From Chthoniobacterales bacterium (GTDB lineage Bacteria; Verrucomicrobiota; Verrucomicrobiia; Chthoniobacterales; UBA10450), in NCBI GenBank assembly GCA_013821455.1, contig JACDGS010000010.1, forward strand, positions 1 to 64,000: DNA of 64,000 bases, read 5' to 3'. This document shows, in pieces, positions 58,806 through 64,000 of the stretch (the first letter of the stretch is position 1; every line of letters starts with the position of its first letter). The position numbers and the translations under genes are program-made. The notes under the pieces are model-generated. The model saw only the letters and a list, made by a program, of their open reading frames with translations, ran no database searches and was not told where the DNA came from.

Positions 58806-60227
58806 ATGGCCAAAACCGCCTACCTGCGCACGCCGCCGAACATCACGACGATGCCGCCGGGCGTGCCTTACATCATCGGCAACGAGGCGGCCGAGCGCTT
58901 CTCCTACTACGGGATGAAGTCGATTCTCGCCGTCTTCATGACGCACTACATCCTGAGCAAGACCGGCGTGCTCGATCCGATGCAGGAACACGAAGCCGAC
59001 AGTTACACTCACTATTTTGTCTCGGGTGTTTACTATTTGCCGGTGCTCGGCGCGATTCTCGCCGATGGCTGGCTCGGAAAATATTTTACCATCTTTTCGC
59101 TCTCGATCGTTTACTGCCTCGGGCATCTCACACTCGCTTTCATGGACACAACGTGGGGCATCGCGGTGGGCGAGCGAACGATGCTCGCACTCGGGCTCGG
59201 TCTGATCTGTCTCGGCGCGGGCGGGATCAAGCCCTGCGTTTCGGCGAACGTGGGCGACCAGTTTGGGGAGTCGAACAAATACCTGATCTCGAAAATGTTT
59301 GGCTGGTTTTATTTTTCGATTAATGCCGGCTCGTTCATCTCCACCATTCTCTGCCCGTGGCTGCTCTCGGATCCGAACTACGGGCCGCGCTACGCCTTCG
59401 GCATTCCCGGCATCGCCATGTTCATCGCTACAATTTTCTTCTGGGCCGGGCGCAAGAAAATGGTCCACGTCCCACCCGCCGGGCTCGGCTATTTGCGCGA
59501 GACGTTCAGCAAGGAAGGACTCATCACGCTCGGTCGCATCGCGATGGTTTACATCTTCATCATGTTTTTCTGGGCGCTCTGGGATATGAGCAATGGCGTC
59601 GAGTGGACGCTGCAGGCGCAGAAAATGGACCTGCATTTTCTTGGGCTGAATTTACAAGCCGCGCAGGTGCAGACGGCGAATCCGATTCTGATTTTGCTTT
59701 TCATCCCGCTGGTGAATTACGTCATCTATCCATTCATCGATAAATTTTTTCCGCTCACGCCGCTGCGTAAAATCGGCATCGGTCTTTACCTCACCGGCTT
59801 CTCTTTCGTTGTCATCGTTTACGCCCAGCATCTGATCGATCTCGGACAACACCCGACGATCTGGTGGCAGATGCTGGCTTACGTCATTCTCACGCTCGGC
59901 GAGGCGATGGTCTCGATCACCGGCCTGGAATTTTCCTACACCCAGGCGCCAAACTCGATGAAGAGCTCGGTCATGGCGCTTTGGCTTTTCGCGATCGCTT
60001 CCGGCAATCTTTTCGACGCGAGATTCAACAGCTGGGACGTGAAACCGGATGGGACGACGAAGCTGACGGAGTTTCAGTTCTATTCCTTTTTCACCATCGT
60101 AATGTTTGCCGCGGCGACCCTCTTCGTTTTCTTCGCGTGCTTCTATAAAGGCCGCACCCATCTGCAGTCGCAGGAACCCGGAATCCACGGGCCGCCTGAG
60201 ATGGCGACCGAGCTGGGCATGCCCTAA
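58806..60227 (+). CDS. POT-family proton-coupled oligopeptide transporter
   Basis: A 473-residue membrane protein of the PTR2/POT family, taking up di- and tripeptides with protons. The hallmark ExxERFxYY region is IGNEAAERFSYYGMKSILAV. GGIKPCVSANVGDQF matches the next POT motif, and GWFYFSINAGSFISTILCPW the third. About 12 helices are evident, ending with FFTIVMFAAATLFVFFACFY. Ribosome site AGAAGC precedes the ATG. The stop TAA lies in a CCCTAACGA variant motif. Confidence 0.9.
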   Translation: MAKTAYLRTPPNITTMPPGVPYIIGNEAAERFSYYGMKSILAVFMTHYILSKTGVLDPMQEHEADSYTHYFVSGVYYLPVLGAILADGWLGKYFTIFSLSIVYCLGHLTLAFMDTTWGIAVGERTMLALGLGLICLGAGGIKPCVSANVGDQFGESNKYLISKMFGWFYFSINAGSFISTILCPWLLSDPNYGPRYAFGIPGIAMFIATIFFWAGRKKMVHVPPAGLGYLRETFSKEGLITLGRIAMVYIFIMFFWALWDMSNGVEWTLQAQKMDLHFLGLNLQAAQVQTANPILILLFIPLVNYVIYPFIDKFFPLTPLRKIGIGLYLTGFSFVVIVYAQHLIDLGQHPTIWWQMLAYVILTLGEAMVSITGLEFSYTQAPNSMKSSVMALWLFAIASGNLFDARFNSWDVKPDGTTKLTEFQFYSFFTIVMFAAATLFVFFACFYKGRTHLQSQEPGIHGPPEMATELGMP

Positions 60228-60336
60228 CGATCGATCTCTTCCGCCGTGCGAACGTTATCACCGGCAGAAGGTGCGCTTCCTTACTGGCATGTTGCGAGAG
60301 TCGTGCGACCAGTGAAAAAAGGGAAAGCCGGCCACA

Positions 60337-62661
60337 ATGGGAGCGCCAGTTCCGCTGGCTTGCACGCTCATGTCACCGTTGCAAATCGTCCATCTTGAGG
60401 TTCGGGAATCCGATGCCGATCTCGTACGCGCGGAACTCAGGCGCAGCCAGATCGAGTGCAACATTACCCGGGTCCGTGACGGCGATGAGTTCGCGGCCGC
60501 TCTCGACGCTCCCGAAGTTGATCTGATCCTGGCCGACTGCGATTTGCCGGGGTGCGGTCTCGACCTGCTGGCGTTGTCGCAGAAGAAGCGGCCGGGGGTG
60601 CCCTTCATCTTCATTCTCGACGACCTGGATCCGCTGAAGGGCATTGATACCCTGCACGCGGGGGCGAGTGATTTCGTTCTCAAGAAATATCTCGCGAAAC
60701 TTGGGCCGGCGGTGCGGCGGGCCTTGAACGAAACGCGCGCTCAACGCGAGCTGCAAGATGTCCGGCAACATCTGCTGCAGCACGCCGAGCTGCTCGATCT
60801 CGCGAGCGACGCCATCATTATCAGCGATGCCGACGAGGTCATCACTTACTGGAACAATGGGGCGGAGCGCATCTATGGCTGGAGCCGCGACGAGGCGCTC
60901 GGCCAAAAGGTAAACGATCTGCTCAAGACTCGCGCCGCGGAAACGCTGGGCTGGCTGAGCGCGACGTTTCATACGGAAGATCGCTGGGAAGGCGAACTCT
61001 GGCAGACGCGCCGCGACGGCATCGAGATCGTGGTCGCGAGCAGTTGGACGCGGGCCGGCACGAATTGGTTACAGATCAACGCGGACGTGACCGATCGCGT
61101 GCGTTCCGCCGAAGCGCTGCGCCGCAGCGAGGAACGTTATCGGCGTTTTGTCGATGAAGCACTGACCGGCAATGTGCTCATGAAGCCGGACGGAACGGTT
61201 GTCACTTGCAACCCAGCCTTCGCCCGCATTTTCGGTTTCGCTACGATCGCTGAAGCCAAAAGCACAAATTTCATGTCGCTCCTGCGGACGAAGAAGGAAG
61301 GGCTCGATTTGGTGGCAGAGCTTCGGCCTAACGAAAGCATAGAGCGCGACGAGCTGGAAATGCGCCGGCGCGACGGCGACGCCGTGTATGTCGCGGCACG
61401 CTTCACCGGCTCGTTCGATGCGGAGGGAAAATTGACCGAGCTGAAGAGTTATCTCTTCAACGACACCAAACGCAAACGGCTCGAGCAGCAACTCATCCAA
61501 GCCCAGAAAATGGAAGGCCTCGGCATATTGGCCGGCGGCATCGCGCATGACTTCAATAACATCCTCGCGATTATCCTCGGTTACACGACGCGGATCGAGG
61601 ACGCCCACGGTCAACCTGTCCAGGTAGCCGACGCGCTCCAAGTGGTGCGCGAGGCCGTGGAACGCGGCGCCGCGCTCGTCCAGCAGCTGCTCACCTCCGC
61701 GCGCCAGACCGAGGCGCAATTTGCCGTGCTCAATCTCAACACGCTCCTCCGGGAAATGGATAACATGCTGAGCGCGACTTTCCCGAAGACGATTAATTTC
61801 GTGCTTCATTTGCATCAGAATTTCCCCCAGGTGAAAGCCGATCGCAGCCAGATCCATCAGGTGCTTTTGAACCTGTGCGTCAACGCCCGCGATGCGATGC
61901 CCGACGGCGGCACCATTACTCTCGAGAGTGGACTCACCACCGGCGCGCAACTCAGCGAATATTTCACCGGCGTTGCCGCGGAGCGCTACGCCTGCCTGCG
62001 CGTGATCGATACCGGCACCGGCATCAGCAAAGAAGTGAAGCCGCATATTTTTGAGCCGTTCTACACGACGAAGGAGCGGAGCAAAGGCACAGGGCTCGGG
62101 CTCTCGGTGGTTTACGGCGTGGTCAATAATCACCGCGGCTTCGTCCAGGTGGATAGCGAGCCCGGTTACGGCACGACCTTCAGCATTTATCTGCCGCTCG
62201 AACACGCTGCCGAAGCAGCGGACGGTGCGGGCGAGAAGGCGCCGCTCTGGCCTAACGAACCTGGCCGCACCGTTATGTTGGTGGAAGATGAAGAAATGCT
62301 GCGCGCGCTCGGCGTGCTCATGCTGGAGGGCGACGGCTACCGCGTAATTGCAGCCAAGGACGGCGTTGAAGCCGTGGACATGTTCACAGAGCACGCGAAC
62401 GAAATCGGCCTCGTCTTGTGCGATCTCGGCCTGCCTCGTCTCGGCGGGCGCGAAGTTTTCCTGAAGATGAAAGAAATCAAACCGAACGTGCGCACGATCG
62501 TGGCGAGCGGTTACCTCGAACCGAACCTGCGCTCGGAACTTCTCCGGGCCGGCGTGATCGATACCGTGCAAAAACCTTACGATTTCCGCGAGATGCTGGA
62601 GAAGATTCGCGCGGTCATCGGCCAGCCGAATCCAGACGACGATCAGCCGCAGTTGTTTTGA
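60337..62661 (+). CDS. Hybrid sensor histidine kinase/response regulator
   Basis: 774 residues. An N-terminal receiver-like domain ([20 protein letters not shown], Asp67/Asp69) is followed by two PAS domains ([20 protein letters not shown] and [20 protein letters not shown]). The transmitter has [20 protein letters not shown] with phospho-acceptor His404, then the ATPase N box [15 protein letters not shown], the G1 DTGTGIS block and [22 protein letters not shown]-terminal receiver has [20 protein letters not shown] and Asp696 in [12 protein letters not shown]. There is no transmembrane helix, so it is a cytosolic sensor. An ATG at 60370 is an alternative start. No output DNA-binding domain is present; the partner is unknown. 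Confidence 0.9.
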   Translation: MGAPVPLACTLMSPLQIVHLEVRESDADLVRAELRRSQIECNITRVRDGDEFAAALDAPEVDLILADCDLPGCGLDLLALSQKKRPGVPFIFILDDLDPLKGIDTLHAGASDFVLKKYLAKLGPAVRRALNETRAQRELQDVRQHLLQHAELLDLASDAIIISDADEVITYWNNGAERIYGWSRDEALGQKVNDLLKTRAAETLGWLSATFHTEDRWEGELWQTRRDGIEIVVASSWTRAGTNWLQINADVTDRVRSAEALRRSEERYRRFVDEALTGNVLMKPDGTVVTCNPAFARIFGFATIAEAKSTNFMSLLRTKKEGLDLVAELRPNESIERDELEMRRRDGDAVYVAARFTGSFDAEGKLTELKSYLFNDTKRKRLEQQLIQAQKMEGLGILAGGIAHDFNNILAIILGYTTRIEDAHGQPVQVADALQVVREAVERGAALVQQLLTSARQTEAQFAVLNLNTLLREMDNMLSATFPKTINFVLHLHQNFPQVKADRSQIHQVLLNLCVNARDAMPDGGTITLESGLTTGAQLSEYFTGVAAERYACLRVIDTGTGISKEVKPHIFEPFYTTKERSKGTGLGLSVVYGVVNNHRGFVQVDSEPGYGTTFSIYLPLEHAAEAADGAGEKAPLWPNEPGRTVMLVEDEEMLRALGVLMLEGDGYRVIAAKDGVEAVDMFTEHANEIGLVLCDLGLPRLGGREVFLKMKEIKPNVRTIVASGYLEPNLRSELLRAGVIDTVQKPYDFREMLEKIRAVIGQPNPDDDQPQLF

Positions 62662-62707
62662 ACAGGCGGATTATTTTCACCGTCACAGGAACGCGTCGCA
62701 CAAGTTT

Positions 62708-62740
62708 CGTCATCCCGAGCGGAGCGCAGCGGAGTCGCGC
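62708..62740. repeat. Family B single arm
   Basis: GTCATCCCGAGCGGAGCGCA, then GCGGAGTCGCGC, a one-arm copy just upstream of the membrane-protein start. Confidence 0.5.
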
Positions 62741-62758
62741 TCTTAAATTGACGTTCAG

Positions 62759-63505
62759 ATGAAGCCCCCCACCCGCCAGAATCCTTTCGCCCTCGGCTGG
62801 GAAGCCGCACGCGCAAATCTTTTGCCGGCGCTGCTTATCCAAGCGCTCATGCTCGCGCTGCTCGCAGCTTATTATCTCAGCCCTGCCGCCCATCGCGCGC
62901 TTTGGGAGCTCGCCGCCTACAAGGCGCAGCAAGGCTGGAGATTTGTGCTCGTCGCGTCCGTCCTGGCGGGCGCAATTGTGCCGGAGATTTTCCTCGTTTG
63001 TTTTTTCCAGCGCGGCCGGCCGCGCCGCCAAAATCTGCACAACCTGCTTTTCACCATCCCGATTTGGGCACTCGACGGCTGGATCGTCGATCTGCTCTAC
63101 CGAGGCGAAGCAACCTGGCTGGGCGACGTCGTCACGATCCGTGTCGTGCTCGCGAAGATCTGCGTCGATCAGTTTGGCTACAATCCTTTTTTCGCCGATC
63201 CGTTTGGCGTTCTCACCTACGAATGGAAAAACCGCGGCTTCAGTTGGGAGTCGTTAGGCAGAACCTTCACCTGGCCGCATTATCGCGAGAAAATAGTGCC
63301 GACACTTTGCGCGACCTGGGTGGTTTGGATTCCGCTCATGGCCATGATCTATTCGCTCCCGCTTGCCTTGCAGTTCCCGCTCTTCAGCCTCGCACTCGTC
63401 TTTTGGGTGCTGTTGCTGACCTATATGACGAACCGCTTTGCCGCGGAAAATAGTCGCGCCGCGGACGCTCCCGCTGTCTTGTCGGTCGCAGAAACCATTC
63501 GATGA
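62759..63505 (+). CDS. Hypothetical membrane protein
   Basis: 248 residues, with about six hydrophobic stretches (LLIQALMLALLAAYYLSPAA, FVLVASVLAGAIVPEIFLVC, LFTIPIWALDGWIVDLLYRG, WVVWIPLMAMIYSLPLALQF, LVFWVLLLTYMTNRF). The segments YRGEATWLGDVVTIRVVLAK and IPEIFLVCFFQRGRP recall Mpv17/PMP22-like membrane proteins of bacteria, but the match is weak. No catalytic motif. The stop overlaps the next ATG (ATGA), so the two are co-translated. Confidence 0.55.
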   Translation: MKPPTRQNPFALGWEAARANLLPALLIQALMLALLAAYYLSPAAHRALWELAAYKAQQGWRFVLVASVLAGAIVPEIFLVCFFQRGRPRRQNLHNLLFTIPIWALDGWIVDLLYRGEATWLGDVVTIRVVLAKICVDQFGYNPFFADPFGVLTYEWKNRGFSWESLGRTFTWPHYREKIVPTLCATWVVWIPLMAMIYSLPLALQFPLFSLALVFWVLLLTYMTNRFAAENSRAADAPAVLSVAETIR

Positions 63506-64000
63506 AGTCGCACGAAATTTTCCAGCATATGTCGCCAGGTTTGTCTGCCGAGATTTTCGGCTATCTGCAAAGAGAGCAGAAGCCGGTTTTGAAGGCGGCG
63601 ATTCAGGGCTTGGCGAACCAGCGAAATCTGCGCGCGGTTTTCGTGGAACGAAAACCGCCTAACGAACGGGCCATCTGGATGCAAGCGGCGCTGAGTCGCA
63701 AAGTGAGCGACACCGTGGCGGCGCATCTTCTCCAAGCTTGGTTGCTCGGCGCCCAGAAACCGATGCTCTGCGATTTCCTCGACGCCGTCGGAATCAAGCG
63801 GGACGAGGACGGCACGGTGGAAAATCTTCCCGATTCGCCGCCAAAGGAAACCCTCACGGAAGCCATGAACCGGCTAATCGCGAAATATCCGGCGGAAGCA
63901 GTGGCGGTTTATCTGCACGCCTTCCACGACATGGACAGCGAAGTGAGCTGGGAGCCGTTAGGCGAAGTGCTGCGGGAAGACGAGCGGCTGAAGCTTGGCG
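63502..64000 (+). CDS. Hypothetical protein, cut by the window end
   Basis: Open from ATG 63502 to the last base, with no stop: about 166 residues of an unfinished protein. It begins MKSHEIFQHMSPGLSAEIFG and continues with helical segments (AHLLQAWLLGAQKPMLCDFL, ETLTEAMNRLIAKYPAEAVA). Alpha-helical, no signal, no known domain recognised. It is translationally coupled to the upstream membrane protein by an ATGA overlap. Confidence 0.6.
   Translation, partial: MKSHEIFQHMSPGLSAEIFGYLQREQKPVLKAAIQGLANQRNLRAVFVERKPPNERAIWMQAALSRKVSDTVAAHLLQAWLLGAQKPMLCDFLDAVGIKRDEDGTVENLPDSPPKETLTEAMNRLIAKYPAEAVAVYLHAFHDMDSEVSWEPLGEVLREDERLKLG

Noticed and set aside
61069-62571. A 500-residue minus-strand frame opposite the histidine kinase
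   Set aside because: Antisense shadow of the conserved kinase; low-complexity His/Arg composition.

Overview
The window reads as a high-G+C, Gram-negative bacterial chromosome. The best guess is a soil or freshwater Verrucomicrobiota, near Chthoniobacterales. Grounds: a long (about 600-residue) IspG with an inserted domain; a cdsA-dxr-rseP block with the variant CdsA signature typical of the PVC group; many secreted proteins with dockerin-like or tandem 'LIGGFII' domains; a porin and lipoproteins (outer membrane); and many small inverted-repeat elements. This is inference from gene content; there is no rRNA in the window.

Layout. 0.2-7.7 kb: J-domain protein, cupin, metallo-hydrolase, a large tricorn-like peptidase, and a frameshifted Fic gene behind a small antitoxin-like gene. 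8-12.1 kb: chaperone block dnaK, groES, groEL (minus strand). 12.3-15 kb: zinc-ribbon protein, larE, tdh. 15.2-21.1 kb: cdsA-dxr-rseP-ybjQ-like-ispG (phospholipid, isoprenoid and envelope stress). 21.4-26.4 kb: secreted subtilase-fold peptidase and typA. 26.5-31.5 kb: a complete selenocysteine cassette: a SelW-like selenoprotein with an in-frame UGA, tRNA-Sec, selD, selA, selB. 31.5-41 kb: the client module: formate channel, NrfD-type membrane subunit, iron-sulfur subunit, formate dehydrogenase alpha subunit read through UGA (Sec189) with a clear bacterial SECIS hairpin, a porin, and a divergent OFA-family transporter with its small subunit. 41-45 kb: carB carrying an in-frame REP/RAYT element. 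45-52.3 kb: NUDIX hydrolase, ECF sigma/protein-kinase pair, dockerin-type secreted protein, frameshifted M23 peptidase. 52.3-58.8 kb: SufE-like protein, rhodanese, crystallin-fold protein, glpX, S9 peptidase with an in-frame UGA, two lipoproteins. 58.8-64 kb: POT transporter, hybrid histidine kinase, membrane protein and a truncated ORF.

Two window-wide signals stand out. (1) The 9-mer GCCTAACGA occurs about 80 times on the two strands equally (about 0.5 expected by chance), mostly inside genes. It is used as the stop codon of many genes, once as the shared stop of two convergent genes, and once as a terminator-like inverted pair. This is the behaviour of a DNA-uptake sequence. (2) At least six families of short inverted-repeat elements litter the window. 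Several are read in frame as protein: an 84-bp repeat inside dxr, a 795-bp RAYT element inside carB, and repeat-encoded C-termini of CarB and SelA.
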